Source of the DNA: Myxococcaceae bacterium | GTDB taxonomy: Bacteria; Myxococcota; Myxococcia; Myxococcales; Myxococcaceae | Assembly (NCBI GenBank): GCA_016926755.1 | Contig: JAFGNZ010000374.1 | Location: 1-64,000 of the forward strand | Length of the DNA stretch: 64,000 bases | Direction: 5' to 3' | Translations under genes and position numbers: made by a program | In this document: positions 35,126-44,235 of the stretch, piece after piece | Layout: each line of letters starts with the position of its first letter | How positions within the stretch are numbered: position 1 is the stretch's first letter | The notes under the pieces: model-generated | The model's database searches: none | Told to the model about the DNA's origin: nothing | What the model saw: only the letters and a program-made list of their open reading frames with translations

Positions 35126-37843
35126 CTAGTTGGACTGGATGGCCCAGACCGGGTTGGTGAGCGCGTAGCGTGACACGCACAGGCCGCGCCGGATCTCCTC
35201 GGCGCGCGCGGCGGCATCGGACGAGCTGCAGAGCGAGCTCGTCGGACGGGTGCGAGCGAACGCACGCACGTAGAAGCGCTCGCCCCGGCTGCCGTCTCCG
35301 ATGGGGAAGGCGTTCAGGTCGAGGACGAGCTGCTGCGCTCCGGCCAGCGTCGCGGGCGAGAGGCGGAGCGACACGCTCGCATCCGGCGTCCAGTAGCCAT
35401 CCTGGAGCGGCTGAGGCCCCGTGGCTCCCGGCGTCACGGGCGTGCCCGGCCTGGCCCCCGCCGTGCGCACGCCATGGGAAGGCGGCGCGTACGTCTTCGC
35501 GGCGGCGCAGTTCCCCCCGCTGCAGGGGAAGCTCCCCGACTTGTACACCCCCACGTAGAGATCGATCTGCTCCACCACCCCGAACTCGCTGCTGGACTGC
35601 CACTCCACGACCAGGGGCAGCGCGGCCCCGGGGCTGATCGACAGCACGCCGCCCATGCCGGTGTCGCCCGCGTCGATCTGGTTGTTGGCATTGCGATCGA
35701 TCGCGATGCGCAGCGCGGGGCCGTCCGTCACGGTGAAGCGGCCCTCGCGCAGGGCGTCGAAGACCAGGCCCTGGCGGGTGGGCTGGCTGGGAGAAGTCAG
35801 GACGCCGGTCTGCACGAGGTTGCGCACCTTCCCCAGGGCGTCATCCGTCACCCGGTCGGTCTTGATGGCGTAGCCCTCGCGCCGGTAGTTGAAGTCCCCG
35901 TGCGCGTCCGAGCCGCCCGCGACGAAGAACCTGCGCGGCTGGCCGGGGGCGAGCCAGGAGAGGCCGGAGGTCCGAGAGGGGTCCAGCCCCATGAGCAGCA
36001 TCCGGTCCCAGAGCGCGCCGCCATGGTGGAGCATCCACTCCACGGAGTCCGAGGTCGCCTCCCACCGCCAGTCATAGACGTCCGCCATGGCCGTGCTGTG
36101 CCGGAACTCGAAGGACTCGTTGTCCATCCCGTAGTCATGGCCGGGCGTTCCGTATCCCCACAGATCGCGATCATAGCCATACTCGTAGAGGGTCTCGTTC
36201 CCGTCCGAGCTGGAGCTGTACAGGCGCGTGTTCTCGTTCCAGAACTGCAACCCGACGATGGCCTGCTGCGCGAAGGCCTGGTCGAGCTGGCGCGGCGAGT
36301 ACGGGACCATGCCCGGCCCGATGCCTCCCCCGCCACCGGAGAGCGGGTGGGCCAGGAACGCAATCCCCCCCTTGGTCGCGATCTCCTGGGCCATCGGGGG
36401 GCTGGCCCCATAGTTCAGCGCGAGCGAGCGCGTCCCGCCGCCATACTTCGAGGTGGCGCTGGAGACGAACTCGCTGCCGGTGTTCGTCCTCGGCAGGTAG
36501 ATCAGGTGCTGGCGCCCGGCGAAGTACTCGTCCAGGGCCTGCGCATCCTTGACGAGGTACCCGGAGAACCCCCCGCCGATGGGAGCGAACAGCTGGGACT
36601 CGTCACACTCTGGCGTGTACGGGATGCCACGCTCGCACATCCCATGCAGATCGAACTGGAGCCCGTTGCCGAAGGGGACCTGCCACTGGCTGACGTTGGA
36701 GGAGTACGGCAAGGGCGGCTTGGAGTCGAGCTCGGGCATCACGTCGACCTCGCCCCCGACGAACAGCGTGGGGTAGGCCGTGGTCCTGAGGGGCTCCAGA
36801 TCGTGGTGGTTGCTCAGGATGCGGTTCACGAGCAGCGCATGGTCCTTGAAGCGCGTCGCGGACATGTCCCGCAGCCCTTGGATGATCGTGCCGTTGTCGT
36901 AGAGGCAGATGCCAAAGGGGTTGAGGCCGTCCCAGCAGAACTCCCAGTCGATCCGCATGTCGGCCACCATGCGAGTGTCGGAGGCGTGCTCGGTGGCGAA
37001 GGCGAAGTCGAGCCCCATGGCGCTCATCGCCTGCACCACGCCCCGGTAGCTGTACCCCACCTCCCCCTCGTTATCCGTCCCCTGCGAGTGGTAGTGCAGG
37101 TCGCCATAGGTCCAGTCATCGCCGAACCGGGGCAACGGCTGCGGCGCGAAGTAGACGCTCGACCAGTTGGTGAACAGCACCCGCTCGGAGACGTTGCTGC
37201 AAGGCACGCCATACTTGGACACGGCCAGCCTGAACCTCATCGTCCGCCGCGCCCCCGGCTGCGTGAAGGCCGCCCTGTGATGGACCAGGCCGTGCCACTC
37301 GGTGGTCACCGCGGGGGCCGTCATCCTCGTGCTGCACTCGCCCAGGTAGGGCCGGCAGTAGCCACGCCAGGGCGGGAGCGCCGTCGACACGTCCCAGTAC
37401 GAGCGGTTGGTGACGGCCGTCAGGGTGGTGTCGCTGTTGGTGGTGTTGCTGGTGCTCCCCGTCAGCTCCACCTGCTTGAACTGGCTCACGGGGTAGGCCA
37501 CCTGGGCGAGCACGCCGCCAGCCGTGTCGTACTCGGTGACCTCCAGCTGGCAGACGTCCCCCAGCCACCCGGACGAGTCCTCCGCGTACGAGAAGTCCTC
37601 GTCGAAGAGGGACACCTGGATGGGGACGGGGGGATAGGAATAGCTCCCCGCCGAGCCGCGTGGCTCGATGCGCCAGGGCGCGTCCACCGCATACTCGATG
37701 GAGCCATCCATGCCGGTGAGCCTGGGGGCCGCGGTCTCGAGCGCGGGCGGCTCCTCGGCAGGCTCGCCGGGCGGCTGGCACCCCAGCATGGCCAGGGTGA
37801 ACATTCTCGCGACGAGCTCGAGGCCTCTTCTGGACGTGTTCAT
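35126..37843 (-). CDS. Lipoprotein with PHP-type metallophosphoesterase domain
   Basis: Protein of 905 aa with lipobox LAMLGC near residue 22. All four PHP motifs are visible in order: DLHYHS (~251), TEHAS (~282), LAHPLS (~496) and GSDAHG (~648). These His and Asp residues would bind two or three metals. PHP domains cleave phosphoester bonds, but secreted versions of this size are poorly characterised. The N-terminal ~220 residues are beta-rich and the C-terminus has WQSSSEFGVVEQIDLYVG and CSGGNC cysteines. The start at 37843 is chosen because the signal begins there; an upstream TTG at 37864 is possible, and neither has a strong ribosome-binding site. It sits between two lipoproteins that share a domain. 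Confidence 0.82.
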   Translation of the reverse strand: MNTSRRGLELVARMFTLAMLGCQPPGEPAEEPPALETAAPRLTGMDGSIEYAVDAPWRIEPRGSAGSYSYPPVPIQVSLFDEDFSYAEDSSGWLGDVCQLEVTEYDTAGGVLAQVAYPVSQFKQVELTGSTSNTTNSDTTLTAVTNRSYWDVSTALPPWRGYCRPYLGECSTRMTAPAVTTEWHGLVHHRAAFTQPGARRTMRFRLAVSKYGVPCSNVSERVLFTNWSSVYFAPQPLPRFGDDWTYGDLHYHSQGTDNEGEVGYSYRGVVQAMSAMGLDFAFATEHASDTRMVADMRIDWEFCWDGLNPFGICLYDNGTIIQGLRDMSATRFKDHALLVNRILSNHHDLEPLRTTAYPTLFVGGEVDVMPELDSKPPLPYSSNVSQWQVPFGNGLQFDLHGMCERGIPYTPECDESQLFAPIGGGFSGYLVKDAQALDEYFAGRQHLIYLPRTNTGSEFVSSATSKYGGGTRSLALNYGASPPMAQEIATKGGIAFLAHPLSGGGGGIGPGMVPYSPRQLDQAFAQQAIVGLQFWNENTRLYSSSSDGNETLYEYGYDRDLWGYGTPGHDYGMDNESFEFRHSTAMADVYDWRWEATSDSVEWMLHHGGALWDRMLLMGLDPSRTSGLSWLAPGQPRRFFVAGGSDAHGDFNYRREGYAIKTDRVTDDALGKVRNLVQTGVLTSPSQPTRQGLVFDALREGRFTVTDGPALRIAIDRNANNQIDAGDTGMGGVLSISPGAALPLVVEWQSSSEFGVVEQIDLYVGVYKSGSFPCSGGNCAAAKTYAPPSHGVRTAGARPGTPVTPGATGPQPLQDGYWTPDASVSLRLSPATLAGAQQLVLDLNAFPIGDGSRGERFYVRAFARTRPTSSLCSSSDAAARAEEIRRGLCVSRYALTNPVWAIQSN

Positions 37844-37898
37844 GGCGGCCGGCTTTTCCGCCAACCCGCGAAAGAAGACAAGCCAGGAATTTCAGATG

Positions 37899-39764
37899 CT
37901 ACTGGGGCTGGGGGCACTCCACGTCCGGGCAGATCGAACCGCTCGGGCAGTTGCAGGGGTCCACCGTCAGGCTCGCGACGTTGATGGTGGTCAGCGGCGT
38001 GAAGCCTCCGAACCACACCACCGCCTCCTGCAGCATCCGCCACTGGAAGGCGTACTGGCCGGGCGTGGTGGGGGCCGTGAGGGTGAAGGTGAACGTCTTC
38101 TGCTGGCCCTGGTGGATGACTTCATTGGCCCCCAGGAGCACGCGCGACACGCCCCAGGTGGTGTTGTCCTGAGGGGCCTGGGAGCCCAGCTTGAAGGACT
38201 TGCCCGCCGTCCACGCGTGCGTGCCGGTGTTCTTCATCGTGATGGAGACGGTGAAGGAGCGGCCCGCGAGCACGGTCGTCGGCACGGACTGGCTGACGAA
38301 GCCCGCGTTGCGCACCGGCGTGTCGAGGTAGCTCGCGAGCACCTGCTGGCGGTGCGGCAGGAAGGTGCCGGTGAGCGCCGGCGAGATGCGGAAGCGCTCG
38401 CCGTCCGGCCCTGCCTCGGTGAACTCCGAGCTGTGGACGAAGCCCGCCGAGGACGGGAACGTGAGGCCCCCCCCGAGCGGGGCCCCGTTGCTGCGCTGGT
38501 GGCACCCGCCGCAGGACTGGGCCTGCGCGCGGGCGACGATCTGATCCGGCGTCAGCGTGCTGCCAATCGCGGTGAGCTTGCTCTGGATGTTGGTGCGGAA
38601 GGTGCTGGCCCCCGCCCCGAACTGGGCCACGTAGTCATCCGGCACGCCGCCGCTCTGCGCGTCGCTCTGGCCGCTGTTGAACGAGTCCGGCACCGCGTAG
38701 CTGAAGGTGTTGATGTTGTTCACCGCCAGGCTCGCCACCTGCGTCAGGAAGTGGCTCTGGAACTGGGCGGCCCGCGTGTCCGCCGAGCTCGGGTTGAACA
38801 GCCCGCCGAACGGGTTCGTCTTCACCGTCACCGGAACGAACTTCAGGATGCAGCCGCTGGTCCCGCAGGTGCGCTGCGTCTTGAACTCGTGCAGCATCCA
38901 CGGGCCACCGCGGAACTGGTTGGTGCGCACCTGGCCGGTGTTGCCCGTGCGGTTGCCATAGTTGTCGAAGTGGACCACCGGCATGGAGAGGATCTGGTTG
39001 GTGGAGACGTCCCGGCCCTCGAAGTAGAACGCCCGGAGCTTGGTCGCGCGCGACGTCACGCTGGTGTCATCCGACAGGTTGCGCCAGAAGTTGGCGATGG
39101 GCCGGCAGCCCTCGATGCCGAGCGTCGGCTGCGGGTTGGGCAGCACCGCCTCGAAGATGATGAAGTTGCGCCCGCCGCCCGAGCGCTTGGCGTAGACGAT
39201 GCGGTACTCGCCACAGTTCGCGCCGTCCACCGGCGCCAGATCAAAGCGGTTGTACAGGCCCACCGCCTCGTAGGTGGCCATCGTCGCCGGCGTGGTGTCC
39301 ACCGCCTCCGCGCCCTCCGCGGGGCGGCACACGTAGGGGAAGCCATTGAGCTGCCCGATGTTGTCCGAGCAGTGGGCGTAGTTCGTCACCAGGTGCAGAT
39401 CGCCCTGCCCGGGCGCCGCGTTCTGGGTGTCCCAGAGCTGCCGGAAGAGCTGGGTGCTGGTGAAGCCCGTCGTCCCGTTCTGCGTCGCGAGCTGGTTGAA
39501 CACCGCCTGCAGCGGGAAGCTGGCCAGGATGGTCCGGTCCGTCACCGCCAGCGTCTTGCGCGCATCAATCACGCCCACGAACGCCGACAGCGTCCTCTCA
39601 TTGAACTCGGGAGCGATTCCGATGCCCGCGCGCTCCGAGTGAGGCGTCGCCTCCTGGGGGGCCACGGGCTGCGTCTCCTCGGCGGAAGGAGCCTCCACTC
39701 CGCACGCCGCCAGCCCGGTGATGAAGAACGCCGCACACAACGACCTGAATAGTCTCTGTACCAC
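37899..39764 (-). CDS. Lipoprotein with CxxCH motif and NBR1/Ig-like C-terminal domain
   Basis: Protein of 621 aa. Lipobox TGLAAC ends at Cys21. Residues ~60-440 resemble the N-terminal domain of the lipoprotein starting at 34895: GLYNRFDL, then GEYRIVYAKRSGGGRNFIIF and a single SCGGCH near 417. The C-terminal ~130 residues form an NBR1-like or CARDB-type beta sandwich (GRSFTVSITMKNTGTHAWTAG, FTLTAPTTPGQYAFQWRML), commonly used for surface binding. A Cys-rich tail (CNCPSGSICPDVECP) ends it. The GTG at 39764 is preferred (GGGAGAG upstream, signal peptide immediately after) over the earlier start at 39860. Probably the first gene of a three-gene run. Haem binding is possible but unproven. Confidence 0.82.
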   Translation of the reverse strand: MVQRLFRSLCAAFFITGLAACGVEAPSAEETQPVAPQEATPHSERAGIGIAPEFNERTLSAFVGVIDARKTLAVTDRTILASFPLQAVFNQLATQNGTTGFTSTQLFRQLWDTQNAAPGQGDLHLVTNYAHCSDNIGQLNGFPYVCRPAEGAEAVDTTPATMATYEAVGLYNRFDLAPVDGANCGEYRIVYAKRSGGGRNFIIFEAVLPNPQPTLGIEGCRPIANFWRNLSDDTSVTSRATKLRAFYFEGRDVSTNQILSMPVVHFDNYGNRTGNTGQVRTNQFRGGPWMLHEFKTQRTCGTSGCILKFVPVTVKTNPFGGLFNPSSADTRAAQFQSHFLTQVASLAVNNINTFSYAVPDSFNSGQSDAQSGGVPDDYVAQFGAGASTFRTNIQSKLTAIGSTLTPDQIVARAQAQSCGGCHQRSNGAPLGGGLTFPSSAGFVHSSEFTEAGPDGERFRISPALTGTFLPHRQQVLASYLDTPVRNAGFVSQSVPTTVLAGRSFTVSITMKNTGTHAWTAGKSFKLGSQAPQDNTTWGVSRVLLGANEVIHQGQQKTFTFTLTAPTTPGQYAFQWRMLQEAVVWFGGFTPLTTINVASLTVDPCNCPSGSICPDVECPQPQ

Positions 39765-40108
39765 GTGTCTCTCCCTCTGATGTAGGCAGAAGGGGCCTGT
39801 CTCCCCCTCCCCTGCGTGTCGTCCGGGTGCGTAAGTCCTCGGAACCAATGCCCTTTGCACCAGTCCCGTCAGGCCCGGTTATTTCTGCGAGTTCCAATTT
39901 ATCGGCGATTTCATGACAATGTTTCCGGAAAAAACCAACAGGGCTGGATTTTTGGCGGTGAGCGCAAGCTCCGCTCCTTCTTCGGCTCCTGCCTCGCCGC
40001 CTCGCGCGTTCCGTCACCCGTCACTTGGGGCGACCAGAATTGTCACTCCAGGGCATGGTGCGCGGAAGGAAGTCCCCAGACTCCGCGGGTCTGGCCTGCA
40101 CCGGGTGA
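39765..40108. other. Intergenic region upstream of CxxCH lipoprotein
   Basis: About 340 bp with no clear gene. The part near 39880-39960 is richer in A and T than its surroundings and probably carries the promoter of the minus-strand lipoprotein operon. No hairpin or known motif stands out. Confidence 0.45.
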
Positions 40109-40720
40109 GTGGCACAGGCGCTGCTTTGGCTGCGCCGCACGGTCCCCCACACGCCATGCATTCCCAACGGAGCCCTCGCTCCGTGCAGGAGGCGTGTGTC
40201 CCGCGGGGCCGTGAACCCGAAGAGGAGCCTCGTCGGTGCGGACGGAACCCTGTGGCAGTGGTTCGGATACGGGCCCGGCTCGGCCCCACCCACGCCGGTG
40301 GAGGGCATGACGAACGTGGTGGCGGTGGCGCATACGGAGGGGGGCACACTTCACGTGGTGCGCGCGGACGGCACCGTCTGGAGCAAGGGCTTCAACTCCT
40401 TCGGTGTGCTCGGCGTGCCGGACGTGACCAGGGCCGAGGACTGGACGCAGGTGCCGGGGCTGACGGACGCCGTGTCCCTCGCGAGGGCCTCCATGGAGTC
40501 GCGCGCGTTGGCCCTCCGCGCGAACGGCACCGCGGTGAGCTGGGGCAACAACTTCAACGGTTCAATCGGTGATGGCATCTCCTCGGTGCATCTCACGCCC
40601 ACGCGCGTGCTGCTGCCCTGCCGGCTGTTGGCGGCGCCCTCTTGGGAGGAGGCGCATGAGGGGGATGAGGGCCCTGTTGAAGAGGCCCGCCGGTGCAGAG
40701 CGGCACAGGAAGGCCACTGA
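40109..40720 (+). pseudogene. Remnant of an RCC1-repeat protein
   Basis: Open frame of 203 aa whose middle (residues ~40-165) contains about three RCC1-type units: VGADGTLWQWFGYG, VVRADGTVWSKGFNSFGVLG and ALRANGTAVSWGNNFNGSIGDG. Intact myxobacterial RCC1-like lipoproteins usually have a signal peptide and seven or more repeats. Here the first ~40 residues are low quality with no signal, and no upstream frame continues the repeats. The C-terminal TPTRVLLPC resembles a normal end for the family. I read it as a 5'-deleted fragment, though expression from an internal start is possible. Confidence 0.6.
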
Positions 40721-40868
40721 CGGGAGCCTCCCGGGCTGTACGCGCCGAGCCGGTGTAGCGGCCGTGCAGCCCTTCAAGCTCCGGCCTCACGTCAGCGCCG
40801 TGGGGCCTTGCCCACTCCGGCTCCTCCCACCACCGTGAGGAGGAGACTGGCAAGAGCAAGGAGAGCCC

Positions 40869-41756
40869 ATGGCCCCTCCCACGGAGACGCTTGACTCCAC
40901 GGCCGCTTCCCGCGCAGTGGCCCCGGCATTGCCGCCCCCGCTCGCTCAGGAGCAGGCCCCGGAGAAGATGGCCCCGCTGGATATGGTACGGGCCTCGGCG
41001 GTGACCATCGGGCCCTCCCTCGTGCTCCACCTCCTGTGGTTCACCAGCGTGCTGGCCACCTCGCTCCTCGCCCTCGGACCGCCCAGGCACAGGCGACTGT
41101 TCCAGCTCCGTATGCTGGCCGGCGTGGGAGCGCTGACTCCCTGGGCCTATCTGCTGGCCATCCGGCGCCGGCTCCAGAGCTGGGGCGCCACCCGTGACGA
41201 GGTATGCCGGCGCCTCCCCGGTGACGAGGTGGTACCTCACGCCATGTCCGAGAGCACCCGGGCCATCACCATCCAGGCCCCTGTCACGGCCGTCTGGCCC
41301 TGGCTGGTGCAGCTCGGGTACGGGCGCGGCGGCTTCTACAGCTACGACTTCCTCGATGCCCTCGCGGGAGTGGCCTCCTTCCACGGAGGCAGCCGCCGCC
41401 CCCTGGAGCGCATCGTCCCCGAGCTCCAGCACCTGGCCGTGGGCGACAAGACGGTACGACTGGCGCCCTGGAGCGACGTCGCCGAGCTGGAGGTCGCCGC
41501 CATCGAGCCGCGGCGGCTGCTGGCCTTCCGCATGGGCCCCGACGTGAGCTGTGCGTACATCCTGGAGGCGAGGGGCGAGCGCACCACCCGGCTCCTCATC
41601 CGCTGGCGCTTCAACTTCGACTTGCGCCAGTGGGGCTCGCGCCTCGCCCTCCAGCTCATCGAGGTGCCCCACCCCCTCATGGAGCGCAAGCAACTGCTCG
41701 GCATCAAGGCCCGGGCCGAGCGGCTGGCCCGCGAGCGGCAGCGGCGGCCCCAATGA
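40869..41756 (+). CDS. SRPBCC-family protein with N-terminal membrane region
   Basis: Protein of 295 aa. Two hydrophobic segments near 45-65 (AVTIGPSLVLHLLWFTSVLATSLL) and 80-95 (MLAGVGALTPWAYLLAI) anchor it. The rest (ITIQAPVTAVWPWLVQLGYGRGGFYSYDFLDALAG) has the opening of a START/Bet v1-like SRPBCC domain that typically binds hydrophobic ligands, ending in TRLLIRWRFNF. GGAGAGCCC precedes the ATG. It lies 158 bp before a DUF4173 membrane protein gene on the same strand. Ligand unknown. Confidence 0.75.
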   Translation: MAPPTETLDSTAASRAVAPALPPPLAQEQAPEKMAPLDMVRASAVTIGPSLVLHLLWFTSVLATSLLALGPPRHRRLFQLRMLAGVGALTPWAYLLAIRRRLQSWGATRDEVCRRLPGDEVVPHAMSESTRAITIQAPVTAVWPWLVQLGYGRGGFYSYDFLDALAGVASFHGGSRRPLERIVPELQHLAVGDKTVRLAPWSDVAELEVAAIEPRRLLAFRMGPDVSCAYILEARGERTTRLLIRWRFNFDLRQWGSRLALQLIEVPHPLMERKQLLGIKARAERLARERQRRPQ

Positions 41757-41914
41757 CACTCCTCCTTGCACGAATGGACTGAACCGGCCAGGGGAGGTGA
41801 CAAGCCACTCAGGCGCCTTCCCCGACCGTTCGCCCGCTGCGTCGAGGTCCCACCCCCGGAGCGTGCGCATGCTGTCGGCGTTCCACGTCGCGAATCCGAC
41901 GAGAGGCATGCGCC

Positions 41915-43450
41915 ATGTCGACACTCAACCCCTCCTTCCCCTCCCCAAGCGAGGCGCTGCCCCAGGCGGTGCCTCCCACGTCGTGGCTGCCCCGGGTGCG
42001 CGCGCCGCGCCCTTTGCTCGTGGCGGCGCTGGTCGTAGGCATCTTCGCGGAGCTGCTCCTGGACATGCCGCGCTGGGGCGTGTCCTTCCCCCTGGTCATC
42101 ATGACGCTGCTGGGCGCGCTCCTGATGCTGGGCGGCCGAGAGGGCTGGCAGCGCGCCCGGCCCAATGCCTGGCTCGCGGTGCCGCTGCTCGTCTTCTCCG
42201 GCTTCGTGGCGGTGCGCGCGAGCCCCTGGCTGAGGGTGCTCAACGTGCTGACCTCGGGCGTGCTGCTGATGCTGCTCGCCCACTTCTGGGCCGCGGGCCG
42301 GGTGCAGCGGCTGGGCCTGGGCGGCTACCCCCTCACCGTCCTCGTCTCCGCGCTGCAGGGCTTGCGCTACCCGCCGGCGCTGGTTCGCGACACCGTGGAT
42401 CTGCGCGCCGCTCGGCGGCAGGTGCCGCGCCTGGTGCCCTTCGCCCGTGGACTGCTGTTCGCGCTGCCCGTGCTCGGGGTGTTCGCCGTGCTGCTCAAGT
42501 CCGCCGATGTGGCCTTCGCCTCGGCGGTGGACCGCGTGCTGTCGGTGCAGCTGGGGACTCTGTTCGCGGACGCCTTCACCCGCACGGCGGGCTCGGTGTT
42601 CTGCGCGTGCGTGGCGGCGGGGATCCTGGGCCACGCGCTGCGCAGGCGCTCGGCGAGCGAGCGGGGTGAGCTGGAGGAGACTCCCGCGAAGCCGAGGCTG
42701 GGGATCATCGAGGCGCTGGTGCTCGTCCTCTCGGTGGATGCGCTCTTCCTCGTCTTCGCCGGCTTCCAGGTCGCCTACCTCTTCATCGGCGGGGCCACCT
42801 CACCGGCCCCCGGCTTCAGCTATGCGGAGTACGCGCGCCACGGGTTCTTCCAGCTGGTGTGGGTGTCCGGGCTGACGCTGGCGCTCATCGTGGCGCTGGC
42901 GCGGTGGACGCGCCGCGAGTCCCGCGGTGCCGAGCTCGCCTTCCGCATCGGGACCACGGGCACGGTGGCGCTGAGCCTGGTCATCCTCGCCTCGGCCATG
43001 AAGCGCATGGCCTTCTACGAGGCGGCCTTCGGCTACACCCACCTGCGCCTCTACACCCACGTGTTCATGTACGCGCTGGGCGCCGTGCTGAGCTGGCGCG
43101 CGGTGACGCTGTGGTGGCGGTCGGAGCGGTTCGCCATGGGCGCGTTCCTCACGGCGCTGGGCTCGGTGCTGGCGATCAACCTGGTCAACCCGGACGCGTT
43201 CATCGCCCGGAGCAACATTCAGCTCCACGCGGGCACGGGCAGCCTCGACGCGGAGTACCTGTACCAGCTCTCCGCGGACGCGGTGCCTGAGCTGGTCGCG
43301 GGCCTCGCCCCGACAGACTCAGCCCGCAAGGAGTGGGTGATGAGCCACTTCAGCCAGCACGTGGGGGGAGAGCGGAGCTGGGCCGAGTGGAACCTCGCCG
43401 AGTGGCGAGCGCGGCGGGCCCTCGAGGGCGCGAGCCATCTCGTCCCCTAG
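41915..43450 (+). CDS. DUF4173 (DUF4153-like) integral membrane protein
   Basis: Protein of 511 aa with about ten to twelve hydrophobic helices, from LLVAALVVGIFAELLLD to AMGAFLTALGSVLAINLVN. The signature segment FAGFQVAYLFIGG followed by SYAEYARHGFFQLVWVSGLTL is the hallmark of the DUF4173 family, and FGYTHLRLYTH plus VNPDAFIARSNI are conserved in it. Members sit in the inner membrane with unknown function. The N-terminal ~30 residues are Pro/Ser-rich and cytoplasmic. The gene ends 38 bp before the convergent CdtB-like gene. Confidence 0.9.
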   Translation: MSTLNPSFPSPSEALPQAVPPTSWLPRVRAPRPLLVAALVVGIFAELLLDMPRWGVSFPLVIMTLLGALLMLGGREGWQRARPNAWLAVPLLVFSGFVAVRASPWLRVLNVLTSGVLLMLLAHFWAAGRVQRLGLGGYPLTVLVSALQGLRYPPALVRDTVDLRAARRQVPRLVPFARGLLFALPVLGVFAVLLKSADVAFASAVDRVLSVQLGTLFADAFTRTAGSVFCACVAAGILGHALRRRSASERGELEETPAKPRLGIIEALVLVLSVDALFLVFAGFQVAYLFIGGATSPAPGFSYAEYARHGFFQLVWVSGLTLALIVALARWTRRESRGAELAFRIGTTGTVALSLVILASAMKRMAFYEAAFGYTHLRLYTHVFMYALGAVLSWRAVTLWWRSERFAMGAFLTALGSVLAINLVNPDAFIARSNIQLHAGTGSLDAEYLYQLSADAVPELVAGLAPTDSARKEWVMSHFSQHVGGERSWAEWNLAEWRARRALEGASHLVP

Positions 43451-43488
43451 TACGACCTCATGCGTTCCCCTCGCCCGGCTCGGGGCCT

Positions 43489-44208
43489 TCACACCACGAA
43501 GAGCACGGGGATGTGGTCGGACATGATCACATCGGTTACCACCGACCCGCCGACACCGGGTGCGGCCGACCTCACCGCGTAGTCCTTCTCCGTCCTCTGC
43601 CCTTGGCCACCCACGTGGGTGAAGCTGTTCGGCGGACAGAGCGCCCATCTGTTGGCGTCGGCGTCATTGGGCCTGAAGCCGGGAAAGGTCCCGTCGGGAG
43701 GGCGGTTGAAATCGCCTGCCACCACCCAGGATGGCGCGGCGTTGTTGTTATTGTTGTTGTTGTTGGCGGCTTGGACCACCGCCTGCAGCAGCCCGCGAGT
43801 ATCCGCGCCGCCCGGGCTGATGGCGTGGATGCTGAACACGGTCGTGTTTCCGAAGGACGCGCCGACGACCGATCTCCAGCTGATATGGGTCAGCGAGCTC
43901 AGCAGCTGCGGGTTCCCCGGCTGAGCCCGGGAGACAATGGCCATGTTGCAACGCTCGGTGGGCCTGTGGTTCGGCGTATAGAACACAATATGCAGCAGCT
44001 CGTCCGAGCGTCCCTGGGCGCGGCCCCAGGTATAGCGGTGCAGGCCCCCCCCCAGGTTGGCCTGGAGCTGTGCCGACCCAGGGACGGCACCGCACTCCTG
44101 CAGGCAGATGACGTCGGCGCCCATCCTGAACAGGCCCCGCACGCCCGAGGTCCACTTGCTGTCGTCCTGCGAGAAGGACCCTTGCATATTCCAGGTGATC
44201 AGATTCAT
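43489..44208 (-). CDS. cdtB: CdtB-like endonuclease/exonuclease/phosphatase-fold nuclease
   Basis: Protein of 239 aa that matches the cytolethal distending toxin B subunit pattern through its length: WNMQGS at 6-11, LQECG with Glu38, NMAIVSR at 88-94, IHAISPGGAD with His128, GDFNRPP with Asp166 and Asn168, DYAV, and SDHIPV with Asp231 and His232. These residues form the DNase I-type active site, so the enzyme should be able to nick DNA or act as a phosphatase. No signal peptide is visible, unlike secreted CdtB, and CdtA or CdtC is not next to it. Eight asparagines at 149-156 interrupt a surface loop. AGGAG precedes the ATG. It follows the 1374-aa gene by 27 bp on the same strand, so they are probably one operon. 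Confidence 0.85.
   Translation of the reverse strand: MNLITWNMQGSFSQDDSKWTSGVRGLFRMGADVICLQECGAVPGSAQLQANLGGGLHRYTWGRAQGRSDELLHIVFYTPNHRPTERCNMAIVSRAQPGNPQLLSSLTHISWRSVVGASFGNTTVFSIHAISPGGADTRGLLQAVVQAANNNNNNNNAAPSWVVAGDFNRPPDGTFPGFRPNDADANRWALCPPNSFTHVGGQGQRTEKDYAVRSAAPGVGGSVVTDVIMSDHIPVLFVV
43741..43764. repeat. Trinucleotide microsatellite inside the CdtB-like gene
   Basis: Eight copies of GTT/ATT on the plus strand, encoding eight consecutive Asn in the nuclease. Unusual for such a GC-rich genome. Unit length 3 means slippage would change the loop length without a frameshift. Confidence 0.8.
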
Positions 44209-44235
44209 GGCTTTCTCCTGCCGTGCTCAGAGTCG

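Noticed and set aside
40110..40124. TGGCAC-N5-CTGC, resembling a sigma-54 promoter
   Set aside because: The -12 element deviates from TTGC and the gene downstream is a fragment; a chance match in GC-rich DNA is likely.
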